A stretch of DNA of 64,000 nucleotides from Peromyscus leucopus. Taxonomy: Eukaryota > Chordata > Mammalia > Rodentia > Cricetidae. A program made the position numbers and the translations under genes. Below, piece after piece: positions 1 through 12,640 of the stretch (positions are counted from its first letter, which is position 1; each line of letters opens with the position of its first letter). The stretch covers positions 31,021,994-31,085,993 of the forward strand of contig NC_051072.1 in the NCBI RefSeq assembly GCF_004664715.2. The letters are read 5' to 3'. The notes beneath the pieces are model-generated. The model ran no database searches. It was not told the origin of the DNA and saw only the letters and a list, made by a program, of their open reading frames with translations.

Positions 1-386
1 TGGTGCTGTTCCAGCAAATTTCAAAACTGGACATGAAAACTTCTAGATGTGATGGTTGCACTTTGCATTTAAAAACCTTTACTTTTATAATGGTTTACCT
101 GAGTGTAGCGGCATACCTAGGATACTATTTGTGCAGAGTAGGAGCATCTAGAATGGGCAAGTAAGCTTCTTACCATGAGTAAGTACCCTAACTACAGGCA
201 CCTTTAGCTTTTCTTGTGGCTGCTATTGCTACCTCTGTTTAAGCTGCAACTGTTTCTCCTACTGACCTGGAACATTGATGGCTTAGCCATGTTGGAGACA
301 TGCATAAGATGCCACATTGTTGATTCATGTCTATATGCATCTTGTTGTTCCAGCTGATGGTCATCTGCATAGCATCCCATACCTGC

Positions 387-422
387 TGTGTGTGTGCCTG
401 TGTGTGTGTGTGTGTGTGTGTG
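387..422 (+). repeat. (TG)n microsatellite
   Basis: TG dinucleotide run with one GCC interruption. Confidence 0.95.
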
Positions 423-1671
423 CTATTTCTGCTCTATAGGATAATCTATAGTGTATGTTTCCAGTAGATTTTACTGAAAATATAAAAATTCTAACAGAAA
501 ATTATTGATAATTTTAAGATGACAGCAGTAAACATTAACAACATTCAAGTTCTTTTCAGAGTGAGACAGTAGACAATTTCAATATCCATGGCAAGAAAAT
601 TATTCTTGTACAAATTAACCTCAAATACAAGGATTTTCAAAAGCTATTAAAATATAATGAACAAATATATAGTGTATGATTTTCATAGCTTTCACCAAAT
701 ATGTTTGTTTTAAAAAATGGAATTGGATGAGATTTAAGAAGCCACACCCAGAAGAGTTGAAACACAATGTGCTTTGTGGCAAATAAAACATTTAACAGAA
801 AGAGTTAGGGTTCTCAATGACACTTTTTATTTACTGATGAAGTAAAGTCAGGCTGTGATATTAAATTATCCAAATCAGAGATTACAAATGTAAAAGTTTA
901 CACATGCAAGGGTTAAAAAAATCAGCTGATTTTAAGACAAGATACTTATCTATATATTTGTTTGGTTATCTGTGCCAATAGTATATTAGACCCACATGAA
1001 ATTTTTACTTTGTAGAAATATTCCTTATTATGTCAAGAACATGTCAAGGAGGTTCTCAAAGTATACATATTTCACAAAGAAGAAACACTTAGATATGCCA
1101 AGACAAGAAGCACACATTCAAAAGGCAAGACAGTATATTCAATGAAAAGTCTTGAACATGCCCTTTCTTTTAAAATAAATTATATTCATGAAATTTCAGT
1201 TATACCAATAAACCAAAAATTAATTCATTGTAAACCATACTACCAAACAAAGGCTTTTAGCTATGTGTCAAATAGCAACTAGGACCCATTCTTTTGTTTC
1301 ATAAAGCCTTAAACCTATTTCATGTTCACACACAATTTCAATCTTTAACCTGTAGCATGCCAAGTGTTGTCTGGTGGGTACTAGCCATCACATGTGCCTG
1401 AATCTGTCCCCACACCAGGGCAGGAACCCTATCTTGGGCCTCTAGAAACAGTGTGCATTTAAAAGCTGTATGATTCAACAGAGGCATTAAACAGTGTTCT
1501 TTTCAATGAATGAGATCGACAATCACTAAAATTTATAGATGAATATTAAATGCCATGCAGAGTGTTACTTCTGTCACAAGACAAAAATTTTGTTAAGGCA
1601 CCTGGAGATATTTAAATGGAAGGGGAAAATTAAAATGTCCAAGGAAGTTTCCAGTCAAAAGGCACGTTTGT
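423..1671. other. Unassigned AT-rich intronic sequence
   Basis: No repeat family, exon or RNA gene was recognised. Occasional short ORFs have no recognisable content. Confidence 0.6.
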
Positions 1672-1825
1672 TTTGGTTTTGCTGTTTTTTGAAACAGTTT
1701 TTTTTTTCCCTGTGTTTCCCTCACTGTCCTTGACCTCACTCTGTAGATTAGGTTGGCCTCATAGAAATCCTCCTACCTCTGTCTCCTGAGTGCTGGGGTT
1801 AAAGTTGTCCATTACCATTCAGGAC
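1672..1825 (-). mobile_element. B1 SINE, diverged
   Basis: Antisense B1 with CACTCTGTAGATTAGGTTGGCC and CTCCTGAGTGCTGGGGTTAAAG; the T-rich left part is the decayed tail. Confidence 0.78.
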
Positions 1826-1971
1826 CTAAAAGGAACTTTAATTTTATTTGTATCATTTATTTCTTGGCTTTCATGGGTGGCAGTATAGAATGCTGGGATG
1901 CTGGAAAGGAAAATCTAAGTCTTTCTTTCTCTCTTCTTCTCTTCATATTTTTATTTTTGTTTTATTATTTT

Positions 1972-2098
1972 TCTTTGAGTGTATGAGGTCTTTCTATGTA
2001 GCACTGCCTGTCCTAGAACTTTCAGGCTGGCCTGAAACTCACTGAGATCCTTCTGAGTGTTTCCTGAGTGCTAGGATTAAGGCCATGTGTCACCACAC
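1972..2098 (-). mobile_element. B1 SINE, diverged
   Basis: Antisense B1 with GTCCTAGAACTTTCAGGCTGGCC and CCTGAGTGCTAGGATTAAGGCC, ending just before a CA repeat. Confidence 0.78.
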
Positions 2099-2117
2099 TT
2101 GTCATGTCTATTTCTTA

Positions 2118-2118
<1 letters not shown>

Positions 2119-2175
<57 letters not shown>

Positions 2176-2239
2176 ATACACACACATATATATATATACA
2201 CACATGCATACGTGCACACACACACACACACACACACAA
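2119..2239 (+). repeat. (CA)n microsatellite, interrupted
   Basis: A CA run, a TA-rich interruption at about 2186-2200, then a second CA run. A weaker CA-rich stretch follows at 2409-2462. Confidence 0.95.
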
Positions 2240-2984
2240 CAAATGGGTAGGATTAAATATATATCCTCTGAAGTTTCTTACTTATCAAATCACATTCAAC
2301 TTTTCTACTCATTGCATTTTCTACATATATTCTCTTTCTCTTCACTTATATTTCCCAGAAAATCAGTTATAGAGCTCTTTGTATCTTTTCCCATATTCAT
2401 GTAAACATTCACACAGACACACACAAACACACACACACAAACATACACACACATATACACACCATGAGTCAGCACTTATTCTTTACAAAAATAGATAACA
2501 CACACATCTCTGCGTACTATTTGTATCACACAAAACTCCTTCCAAATGATCTACTAGTCACATAACTATATACCAGTCCATTGTTGTTCATGGCATAGTT
2601 AATTCTTTTGTGTTTTAGATTTTGCTACTCTAAACTATTCTACAATAAAAATTTTGTCACTCTATATATTTTCTGTCAAATAAATTCTGAGGAACAAGTT
2701 TGTTGGTTCAAAAAGCATTCTTTCAGTTTGATTTTTCAACTTATTTATCAGAATGACTAAAAATAGCAGCTTTGTTCCAAAATAAGACATAGAAATACAC
2801 TCAAAACTTACGTATTTTTCTTTCATTTTCCTGAATATGGAACCTCAGGGGATACTGATACACTTTTCAGCTGAACTTTAGCTTCAGAGACGACACTCTT
2901 GGTTTGTCTTTCTAAAGTCACAAACTTCTCTGAGGAGTCTTCCCCTAACGTTGGAAAACTTGCATAGCATTGATGGTACTTCAG

Positions 2985-3560
2985 AGTAACACAGTCATTA
3001 TGGAAAACAGTGCAAAGATCTCTCCAAAATTTAAAATTATAACTTCTATATGAGCTATCAGCCTCACTACTGGGTGTGCATTAAAGGCAGTAAAGTCAGC
3101 ATGAAGAGTGTTTACACTTTTTTCCCTGTGGCATTACGCACGGTTGCTACAAAATGAAAAGAACCCCAGTGTCCATTACCTGATGAATAAAGAGAATGTA
3201 GCAGAAATATATCTATTATCCACCAATGAGGTGAGACATATCCTGTCATTTATGAAAGCAATGGTAGTGATTAAAAAAGTTACAGTAAATGAAAAAAATC
3301 AGATGCAAAAAGACAAGCATTATATAATCTCACTCATAAATGAGACCTAAAAGATACTGTTTTTATGGAAGTTGAGAGTAGCATGTAGTATGACAGTCCT
3401 AGTAGGGAAGGTGATAAATGAGTAGTAGGTTATTATTTGATAGAAACAATTATTATTAGATAGATATTATTAGATTGATACAAGGGACGATGGTGTGCTT
3501 TTGTACAATAATAAACAATGCACTGTACTTTTATAGAAGCTAGAAAGGATTTTGAATATT
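2985..3560 (+). mobile_element. Ancient L1 3' end (ORF2 C-terminal coding plus 3' UTR)
   Basis: The segment reads like the last part of an old mammalian L1 ORF2: TATGGAAAACAGTGCAAAGA at the start, then the block equivalent to 'NPSVHYLMNKENVAEIYL', then AAAGACAAGCATTATATAATCTCACTC. It is strongly decayed. Confidence 0.7.
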
Positions 3561-4439
3561 TTTAATTGTAAAATGTGCTTGGGAAGATAATTATGCTTAA
3601 ATTGACTTAGAATATATATTTGTCAAAATATGACATGGTAATATGTTAATATATGAAATTTCTGTAATTTTGTATATTGATCAAAATGTTAAATAAAAAT
3701 TGTTCTGTATATTTTCTTAATATATGTTGTGGTAGTTTTCCAGCTTCAGTGTATTCCTTTACAAATTCGAGTATGTCTGTGTTATAACTATAATGTCAAT
3801 TGCAGTGGCATTTTATTTATTTTATTATATACTCAAGGCAAGTACACTATTCAATCCCAAGCAGAAATTGAGGTGAGTAACTCTGTAAGGGATCTCATTA
3901 AGACCATGAGTTAACTGGTAAAAACATGGATATTTAATGGTGGGTATAGGACAAAAGTGGTATATAGACAAAAAGTATGATTGAGAACAGTCACAGAATG
4001 CTTACAGTTCACATGCACACAGTTGCATAGAACCTTGTCTATTATTAGGAGACCTGAGGGAATTGGGGATTGTCTTTGAAGAGGATTGTTGGACCTTGGC
4101 TCTTTGTCCTTTTTCTTCTGTTTCTTGGCCATTAAATGAAGAATTTTGCTCAGCCAAACCCCTTCATAATGCATTTCCATAACAGAGACCCAAACCCTGG
4201 GGACAGTTAGTACCAGTACCTCTAACTTTGTCAGCCCAAAGAAGCCAGTTTGCTATGTAATTATATGACAGTATTCTCAGGGAAGGATGATTAAGAAATC
4301 TTTCCCCAAACAAGAACAAAAATAATTACCTGGCCCAAAATTGGAACAAGGATGAACATAGTGAGTGAAGATTGTGAAGAGGAAAGTAGATTAACCAGAG
4401 GACAATGGCAGATACAGAAAGATTAATTGAATGTATGCT

Positions 4440-4795
4440 TTTATTTTGTTTCATTTTATTTTTTGTGTTCTTTTCCTTTTATTACAAATAGATTCTTTTC
4501 TCATACAGTGCATCTTGATTACAGTTTCCCCTCCCAGTATACTCCTCCCAGTCTCTCCTTCTCTCCTCTCTGGATTCACTTGCTACTGGTCTCTCATTAG
4601 AAAAGAACAGACTTCTAGAGAAACAACCAAAAATGACACAAGAAAATATACTAAGATGAAGCAAAAACCATCATGCCAAAATTGGACATGAAAACCCAAC
4701 AGGAGGAAAAGAATCCCAAGATCAGGCACAAGAGTCGCAGACCCATTCATTCTCATGCGCAGGAGCCCCTTGAAACCAAACCCTGCATGTCTAAA
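4440..4795 (-). mobile_element. Lx-type L1 3' end, antisense
   Basis: Reverse complement of a rodent L1 3' UTR terminus: the plus strand shows ATTCTTTTCTCATACAGTGC, a pyrimidine-rich block and CTCTCATTAG, the complement of the CTAATGAGAGA...ATGAGAAAAGAAT ending. It includes the true 3' end of the element. Confidence 0.8.
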
Positions 4796-5490
4796 AAAAT
4801 ATCAATAAAATGACCCCTAATGATATTCTGCTATACTCATAGACTAGTGCCTTATTCAGTCATCATCAGAGAAGCTTCCTCTGGCAGCAGATGGGGACAG
4901 ATGCAGAAACCAGCAGCCAAATATTACATGGAGAAGGAGTCTAAATAGGAGGTCTCCATTAAATCCCTCCCATCTGAGCTCAGGGAATCAAGGAAGAGGA
5001 GTGGAAAGAGTGTAAGAGCCAAAGGAGATGGTGGACACTAGGAGAACAAGACAATCTGAATCAGCTAAGCAAGATACGTATGAGTTCACAGACTGAAGCA
5101 GCAAGCACAGGGTCTACAGGGATCTGCAACTGGTTCTCTTCTCTGCATTATATCCATTAGCTCAGTATTTTTACAGGAGTCCTGATTATGAAAACAAGTG
5201 GGTTTCTGACTCCTGTGCCTGCTCTTGGGACTCTAGTTCTTCTGTTGGATTGCTATGTCCAAGTTTTATATGATAGCTTTTGCTTCATCTTTTTATATTT
5301 TATTTGTCATGTTTGGTTGTTATCTCTTAGAAGCCTGTTCCTTTCTAATGAGAGATAGAAAGGGAGAGGATCCAGAGGGGAGGGGAGGGGGGAAGTATTG
5401 GGTAGAGTAGGGGGAGGAGAAACTATAATCAGGATATATTGTATGAGAAAAGAATCTTCTTCAATAAAAAATAATTTCCTTTATAACTTA
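4796..5490 (+). mobile_element. Lx-type L1 3' UTR, sense
   Basis: A rodent L1 3' UTR, from ATGACCCCTAATGATATTCT through the GGAGGGGAGGGGGGAAGTATT purine block to ATATTGTATGAGAAAAGAATC and an AATAAA-rich tail. Its last ~300 bp are the inverted counterpart of 4480-4790. Confidence 0.82.
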
Positions 5491-5676
5491 ATGAAGTCAA
5501 GGGGTGTTATCACAGGACAGAAGAGTAACCAGGATTGGATCTCAGTCTATAGTTCAAATGTCCTTGAATTTACTAGGAAGTCTAAACTGCCCTTGAACTC
5601 TGAACCACCTTCACTAGAGCTCTGGTTTTTATTTGTTTGTTTGATTGATTAATTGATTTGTTGTTGTTTATTTCTT

Positions 5677-5815
5677 TGTTTTTTTGAGACAAGCTTTCTC
5701 TATCTACCCTAGCTGTCCTGGAACTCAACTATGTAGACCAGGCTGGCTTCTAAATTACAGAGGTTCACCTGCCTCTGCCTCCTGAGTGCTGGGATTAAAG
5801 ACCTACACAGTTTTG
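5677..5815 (-). mobile_element. B1 SINE
   Basis: Antisense B1: TTTTTTTGAGACAAGCTTTCTC, TAGACCAGGCTGGCTTC, TGAGTGCTGGGATTAAAG. Confidence 0.88.
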
Positions 5816-5974
5816 CGCAGGCTCTAGAGTTCTGAGATTAAAGGCTCCCGTGACTGTTCTAGCCAAAGGTGTTATTCTTTCCATCACTTGACAAATAGTT
5901 AACAATGGGCAGGATTCAAAAATGGCCTATTTGAAATCACAAATTTGTAAGAGGAAGAAGCAATACGCATTATA

Positions 5975-6027
5975 TATATATATGTATGCATATATATGCA
6001 TATATATTATGTATGCATATATAATTT
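5975..6027 (+). repeat. AT-rich repeat with TATGCATA motifs
   Basis: Alternating TA with repeated ATGCATATAT palindromes. Confidence 0.85.
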
Positions 6028-6190
6028 TTCTTTGTATGTGTGAGTGTGGGGTGTATGCCATAGCAGACATGTGGAGTTCAAGGTCAGGGGACAAATTGTA
6101 AAAGTGAATTCTTTCCTTCCACTGTATATATACTGGGCATTGAATTCAAAATTTAGGTTTGGCAAATGCCTTTGCCCACTGAGTCCAAGA
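6022..6190 (-). mobile_element. B3-like SINE, antisense
   Basis: GACATGTGGAGTTCAAGGTCAGGGGAC, GGGCATTGAATTCAAA and CCTTTGCCCACTGAGTCC are antisense B3 landmarks. Confidence 0.65.
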
Positions 6191-8149
6191 ACTAATATTG
6201 GAATAGATGTAGTTTAGTGCTAGAGAACAGACTACAATTGTCAAACTCTACTGTTCTTCTTTTTCTAGGTAGACTACATTTATAATTTTAGACAAAGCAT
6301 TAAGGATAAAATATAAATGATCAGCATAAATATCATATGCATTGGAAAATTAAAATGAAATAAAGGGTATGTAAATAAAGGATACTTAGAAACCAAGACT
6401 GTGTGAATCCAGGTATATGTTTTTATATAAAAGTTATCATTAGTTTTATTATGCATTTTATCTCTTTTTATCTTTTAAAAATTACCATACTACACTTTAT
6501 CCTACATTGATAATAATACAATGTAACAGGAGATTGTATATTTAATGCAAATAGTACAAACATTTCTAAGTTACATATAATTTGAATCTAATGAAAGTAA
6601 ACAAATAATTTGCCTGTGTGATAATTTAATCAAGGTTACCGCTTCTTCATTTTAGTAAAAATTATTCAACAATGTTCCTTACAGATAATTTTGTATTGTT
6701 TATTCTATTTACTTAATTAACAAAATTAAGTTTTATTATTATAAAAATAAACTTAATTAATTAATTAATTAATCTATTAATGAATAATTACATTGATGAT
6801 AATTTGTAGGATGAAATATCACTCAGATATAGAGTGTTTAGTAGTATGCATAAGGCCAAATGTTCTAACTCCAGAGCCAAACTCACTATTTCCTTCTCTC
6901 TATATATACATGTATCTATGTCTATATCTATGTTTATATTTCTATTTACATATAGAGATACAATATGCAATATATATTGTATATATACACATAGTAAGAA
7001 TATATATGTGTGTATATACACACATATATATTTACCAATTCCACCTGAGAATTTTCCCAGAGAAGTAATTTATTTTAATAATTATCTAATTTAACACAAA
7101 ATATTTTCTAGGCATTTTCTGAAGATTCTCTAAATTTTTGCTAAATTAGGACAACATAAATTGCAAAGAAAAGAATATGAATGCTTATTATAGAGTGTTG
7201 TAGACCTTATGACATATAACAATCTAAGTCATATTCAGCTACTTTAGTCTCAAACACAAAACAAAACTTCCAGCCCAACCACTTTTGTAGAAACTACAAA
7301 TTCATTACTATAAAGGGCTAAATATTCCTTTATTAAATACCCGAATTAATTGTTTTTATAATTTGTAAACAAGTATCAGTATAAATAGTCTAAGTAAATC
7401 AAATCTCAGGACAATCTGAAATACAGTTTACAGAGAGTGGCACACAAAGAATCTGAGGGTTAATTGTGATGGAACTAAGGCACGAGGTGTAGCGTGAGTT
7501 CAGTGAGCAAGCCTAAGGCATTTTGATCAGTGTGTTCAGTCTGTGTCTGCTCTCATTATTATTCTACCTCTTTTTGAGATAGAAGGCAGATGGTTGTATC
7601 AGGGAATTCTTATGACAAGACATAGAACAGAGCATATTTTTCCAGAGAGTGACAAGTAGTGTAGCAAAGCTGGTTACTGATTCCTAAGAGTGACTGTTCA
7701 GTTGAATATGTCATCATTTTACTTTCTCTATACCTGTGATTATAGTCAGGGCAGGAAATGTTCAGTCTTCTTCAGTTTCACAGTGCTAGTGGAGGGCAAC
7801 CATGAATTTACATGGGGACTGTAATTGTACAACAAGTAGTGGCAGAAATAGAATTATAACTGCCTTCAAATGTAAATTTGATTTTTCTGTTTGGTTAGTA
7901 TTTCTCTAGAATCATTAGATTGATAAATCTGTAACAAATCAAAGCAATAATCCCACTAAAGAAATGTCTACCTTAGGTGGAAAGTTCATTTTATAACCTT
8001 TTACTACTAGTATGTCACTAGAGAGTGAGATCCACTTAAAAGTGGTCAACTGAATTTGCAGTGTTCTTTGGTCAGAATATGTGTGAACTCATTTCCAATG
8101 AAACTGGGGGAGCACTCCAGTCCATGTTGGCTATAAATTTAAAATGAAA
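6191..8149. other. Unassigned AT-rich intronic sequence
   Basis: Nothing identified beyond the simple repeat at 6.9-7.0 kb and an AATTAATT-rich stretch at about 6745-6775. Confidence 0.55.
6895..7032 (+). repeat. Imperfect TA/TATC/TG-rich repeat region
   Basis: TATATATACATG, TCTATATCTATG and TATATGTGTGTATATACACACATATATATT form a degenerate simple-repeat block. Confidence 0.75.
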
Positions 8150-8600
8150 ATAGCCAAAGAACACTTCTGTTAAGATATTTGTGTTTGAAGACCAGTTTTA
8201 TTCAGTCATAAAGAAGAATGAAATTCTGCCATTTGAGGTAAGATATCTAAAACAAGAGCTCCAGTATGATAAGTATAGATTAGCATGTTAAGTGAAATAA
8301 GCTAGACTTCAATAAATAGCTATGTTTTCTCTCATTTGTGAAATCTGGAAGATAAATATACTCTATGATGGGGGAAAATGGATCACTAAGCTGAGTAGAA
8401 AGACCAGTGGGAGAAGAAAAGTAGGAGAAAGATATAGTAAAAGGCTGCACTGAATATGGATTAAATGCAAAGATACATATGAATCAAAATGTCAACATGA
8501 AATAGTAAAATTATTTATTACTTATTAAAATTAAAATTACTTATTTTCTATGATAATAAAAATTTTATAAAAATGTATTAAACAAATTACATATAAATAA
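8150..8600 (+). mobile_element. Ancient L1 3' end
   Basis: Contains the decayed ATTCAGTCATAAAGAAGAATGAAAT block, GTTAAGTGAAATAAGC and the ATTTGTGAAATCTGGAAG block seen at the end of old mammalian L1 ORF2 and the adjoining 3' UTR. Confidence 0.65.
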
Positions 8601-8611
8601 ACATACTTATA

Positions 8612-8614
8612 TGT

Positions 8615-8662
<48 letters not shown>

Positions 8663-8672
8663 ACACACACAC
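8612..8672 (+). repeat. (TG)n followed by (CA)n
   Basis: A long TG run turns into CACACACACACG, giving a TG...CA palindromic transition. Confidence 0.95.
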
Positions 8673-9209
8673 GCTCCTCATGATACAGGCCCATGCAAAA
8701 CAAATGCACAGACTGTCTAAGAAAAAAGGCATGATAAGAAATTTTAGAAAATAGTATTTTATGTCATATTATGACTCACAATGTGCTTGATATATAACAT
8801 TAGTCCTGTGTTTTAAGTGCACTAGTAAATAAATTAGTTCCCTCAACTTAAACAAATGAAGGATGTTTCTTAGTTTCTTTAATTTGTCTTTGTATTGTTG
8901 AGGTCAATTCCCCTATTTTCAAATTGATTTGTTTGAATATTTCAAAATAATTTACTTGCCATTTTAGTAATAACACTTTTAATGACATCAAATACATAAT
9001 CAGAGTTTTCAGTTAGAAAGCTGATTTTTCATATATTAATGCTAGGAACTGCTTACAGATATTTGAATTTCCTGTCAACTCTTTGTATTTTTGGAGGGTC
9101 AATATGATTTAATAAGGTATAAACCTGTTGTTAAATAACCAAATTATTATTTTTATTATTTCCATAAAGAGTAATGTCAAGCCATTTTAAGGATTCGTTC
9201 CTATGTGTT

Positions 9210-9736
9210 TATCAATAGAAGTTCTGCACCTCATACACAGTTTTTCTCTGCACTTTGACCATTTGTGGTTTTCTGTAATGATCTCTGTATACTATAAAAA
9301 GAAATTTCTTTGATAAGAGGTGCAAGCTATGCTCATAGGTGAGTATAAGGGTGAGTTTTCAGAACACAAGGAACTCTGCAGGAGAGTGGAAAGACTGTAA
9401 GAGCCAGAGGCAAGGGAGTCTGCTGTGCACCACAGGAAATCATGATACTTAGGCAATATGGTTGCTTAAACAAGACCTGGAAAATGATACCAGTGTACAT
9501 GCCAGTGTGGGTGGGGGAAATCTCATGGTGATCCACCTCTGATTAAGAGCTACAGGAAGTTAATGATTGCCAAAAGGGAAAGAATTAATCCTCCCCTGGG
9601 AATGAACCCACTAATTTGTTTTTGAATACTAAGTAGTCAGATCTAAAACACATACATATGAGCAACACTACATAGAATCAATAAATTATATATATATTGT
9701 ATGTATATATACATAAATACAAAAAAAAAAAAAAAA

Positions 9737-9783
<47 letters not shown>

Positions 9784-9925
9784 AAGAGAGCATAAGTTTG
9801 AAAGGGAGTTGGGGGACATGGGAGGCATTGAAGGGAGAAGAGGGAGGGGAATATAATGTATAAACTATTTGTATGTAAGGTACTAACAATTAATTTAATT
9901 GAGTTAAAAAATAATAAATTGAAAT
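9210..9925 (+). mobile_element. L1 3' UTR with 5' inversion (twin-primed)
   Basis: 9368-9925 is a sense rodent L1 3' UTR (AGAGTGGAAAGACTGTAAGA...GAGGGGAATATAATG). 9210-9366 is the upstream neighbouring segment of the same UTR in reverse orientation (TGTGGTTTTCTGTAATGATC...). The two abut with a small loss between them, the usual outcome of twin priming. An A-run and a TA repeat interrupt it at 9720-9779. Confidence 0.72.
9720..9779 (+). repeat. (A)n plus (TA)n
   Basis: About 19 A residues, then about 20 TA units, inside the L1 3' UTR. Confidence 0.95.
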
Positions 9926-10169
9926 CCCTAGCCAGGCCACACTCTCTAATCTGTTTTCATCTACTTTGTGTATTTTCATGATATGGAAAATTTCAAAACA
10001 GTTTATTTCTACCACATATAATGCTTCTGTACCCCAAAAAATATGCTTGTGAAAACAGAGCTGACATAATTTTATTGTTTACTAAAAATGAATCTAGAGA
10101 ATGTCTGTTCATTGTTGAGGGAGGTTCTTAGTAAAACAGTATATGAACTTTTTTAAAAGTTTGTTTTCA

Positions 10170-10310
10170 GAAGGGTTGGGTGGCACATGCCCATCCTAGC
10201 ACTTCTGACTGAGTTTCAGGGGAGCTTACAACACAAGATGACCCCAAGGTCGGGCAGGTTTCAAAGCAAGGTTATTTCTCACTAAAATCAAGAAGGAAAA
10301 AAGTGGGTGT
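10170..10310 (+). mobile_element. Very diverged B1-like SINE
   Basis: GGTTGGGTGGCACATGCCCATCCTAGCAC and GTCGGGCAGGTTTCAAAGCAAGG resemble a B1-type monomer, but most diagnostic positions are lost. Confidence 0.42.
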
Positions 10311-11035
10311 AGGAGCTTGTTTTTCCCTTGTTTCTTGGTCAATTAATCCCTTGCATTCGTTGTGTGCTATTTCTGCTTTCAATAATGATGATAAAATGCA
10401 AAGTTTACAGTAACTAGATTTATAAATTAAAAATTAATGATGCTTAGGATCATGGATATTTTTGTCAAATTTACTTTAATGTTGTACATTATGTTAGGAA
10501 AAATTAAAGCCGATCAAAATGTGGTTTGTCCATTAACCCAAATTTTTATACTAAGAATTCAATAACACTACTTATAAAATTGTTTCAAGATTGAGAATTA
10601 TTTTAATTATTTATAGTGATTACCCTATTATAATTATCTTTTAAAACAATAAAAATATTTTTGTGGCTACTTCTTTCTACATGTAAATTGAAGAAAATAT
10701 ATTTTACGAATAAGTATTTGTAAATATATTTTATGGGTATATATATATGAATATAAATATATAAGAAGGCACAATGGAAGATACATATACTTTGTGCAAT
10801 GCTTTAGTACACCTTATTGTCCCTTTTAAATAAATGAATGAAGCCTAACCTTAGAGGAATTAAGAAATTTTCTCAAAGCCACCCAATTGTAGGTGCCATT
10901 TCAAAAAAAAAGTTATGTCTGAACCATAGTACAAAATTCCTCTTTGAGCCATCATAAGTATTTATTTCAGAATGATTTTTCACTAATAGGGTTATAATGC
11001 ATGGCTTTCATGCATTTAAAATTAATGTTATTATC

Positions 11036-11205
11036 ATGTATATGCTTGCATGCATGTCACTGTGCACATGTGGAGTTCTGGGGACAGTTTTGTGGAGTCC
11101 ATCATCTCGTTCCATTTTACATGGGTTCTAAAAACCAAACTCACTGATAGGCCTGCCTGTATTTCAAATGCCTTCACCCTCCGTGTCATCTCACCAGGCC
11201 AATTT
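11036..11205 (-). mobile_element. B3-like SINE, antisense
   Basis: CTGTGCACATGTGGAGTTCTGG, ACATGGGTTCTAAAAACC and TCATCTCACCAGGCC follow the antisense B3 order. Confidence 0.65.
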
Positions 11206-11261
11206 TGATTCATTTTGAGATCATTACCATATCACAGAAAATCTTTAGAATTCCTGTTTAA

Positions 11262-11385
11262 ATTTACCCAGTTCTAGGGGATCTGACACCATCATCTGGC
11301 CTTTGTGGGCACCATGCCCACCCTCATGGTGAACATACATATATTCAGTCATGATGCTCATACAAATAAAATTAATAAATCTAAA
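11262..11385 (+). mobile_element. B2/B3 SINE 3' half, sense, 5' truncated
   Basis: GTTCTAGGGGATCTGACACCATCATCTGGCC and ACAAATAAAATTAATAAATC are the last ~120 bp of a B2/B3-type SINE with its AT-rich tail. Confidence 0.7.
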
Positions 11386-11532
11386 GAAATGTTTAAGACA
11401 GTTTGACTGTACAAACCATACATTAATTTCACATTATCTTATTGACTAACTTGTCTCGTTGGATTCCTGTTATCTCCACTTGTCCCAAGTTTTAGACAAG
11501 AACAGCTTATCCTGTTATAAGAATTCTTCTCA

Positions 11533-11692
11533 GCCAGGAAGTGGTGGAACACATCTTTAATCCTAGCACTCTGGAGGCAGAGGTAGGCAGATCTCTGAAT
11601 TCTGAGTTATAGGCAAAGCTGGTCTAAACATTGAGTTTCAGGACAGCCAGGGCTACAAGGAGAAACCCTGCCTTAGGGAAAAACAACAAAAA
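11533..11692 (+). mobile_element. B1 SINE, sense
   Basis: Sense B1: GCCAGGAAGTGGTGGAACACATC, TTTAATCCTAGCACTCTGG, CAGGACAGCCAGGGCTAC, with an A/T-rich tail. Confidence 0.88.
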
Positions 11693-12055
11693 TTTTTTTT
11701 TTCTTTTAAAGAAATTGTGGCCTTGGACTCTACCCTACTGAGTATAGAAGGTGTAAAAGGTACAGGAAGCTGAGTCAGTCTGAAACACTAATTGATAATG
11801 TGTGCCTTTCTCAAACTGGGGCAAAGTAAAATGAGCAATGATATCTCATTAAGTGTTTATTTTCAAAGACTCTTAAAATTATTTTAAAATTATGTCTATA
11901 TATGTGGGCCTGCAAATGGGTCATGTGCATATAAATGCAGGTGCCCAGGGTGTCTGTAGGTATCAGTTCATGAGATGAAGTTAAAATAATGAAAGCCACA
12001 GGCTGTGGGACATAGAAACATGTTATATAAAACTAGCTATGCACATATGTGTATT

Positions 12056-12215
12056 TAGTTTGTGTGTGTGCGCGCCTTTGCATGCCATGGCAACCACATA
12101 GGAAGGTCAAAGGACAATTGGAGGAGCCAGTTCTCCACTTCCATCCTGTGGGTCCTGCGAATCAAACTCAGCTTGTCAAACTTCAGCCAGCATCTCTCCC
12201 TACTGACCACTGAGC
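12056..12215 (-). mobile_element. B3-like SINE, antisense
   Basis: CATGCCATGGCAACCACATAGGAAGGTC, GTGGGTCCTGCGAATCAAACTC, CTCCCTACTGACC. Confidence 0.65.
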
Positions 12216-12494
12216 ACTTTCAATTTAATAACCTAAAATTAAAGAAATTTGTTTTATTAATTTAGCTAGTTTTAAAGCCAAGTAGTTTGATGAGGATGAA
12301 TATTATAATGGTATATATAATCCTATATATCATAATAATATACTAATGGTAATTAGTATATTATCATTTGGAGTTGTTATTGTTGAATGGTTTAGATCTA
12401 CTCATATGATGTTTGTACGTGTTGATCATGATGAAGTGCAAAAGGAAATAAGCAAAATGAAAATAAAGATCCACAAGTATTTTTGAATTTTGGT

Positions 12495-12640
12495 TGAGCT
12501 GGGGTGTCATATTCTTGTTTGAGCTCTACTACTGGACTCCAGTATGTAACACAAGCTGGTCTTGTACTCATCCTAATGGCTCAGCCTCCTGAGTACTGGG
12601 ATTGTAGTAATCAGCCATCAAATCAGGTCAGCAATTCTAC
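12495..12640 (-). mobile_element. Diverged B1-like SINE, antisense
   Basis: TAACACAAGCTGGTCTTGTACTC and CAGCCTCCTGAGTACTGGGATTGTAG recall an antisense B1; the ends are unclear. Confidence 0.55.

Noticed and set aside
2085..2404. Thr/His-rich frames over the CA repeat
   Set aside because: Low-complexity translations of a dinucleotide repeat.
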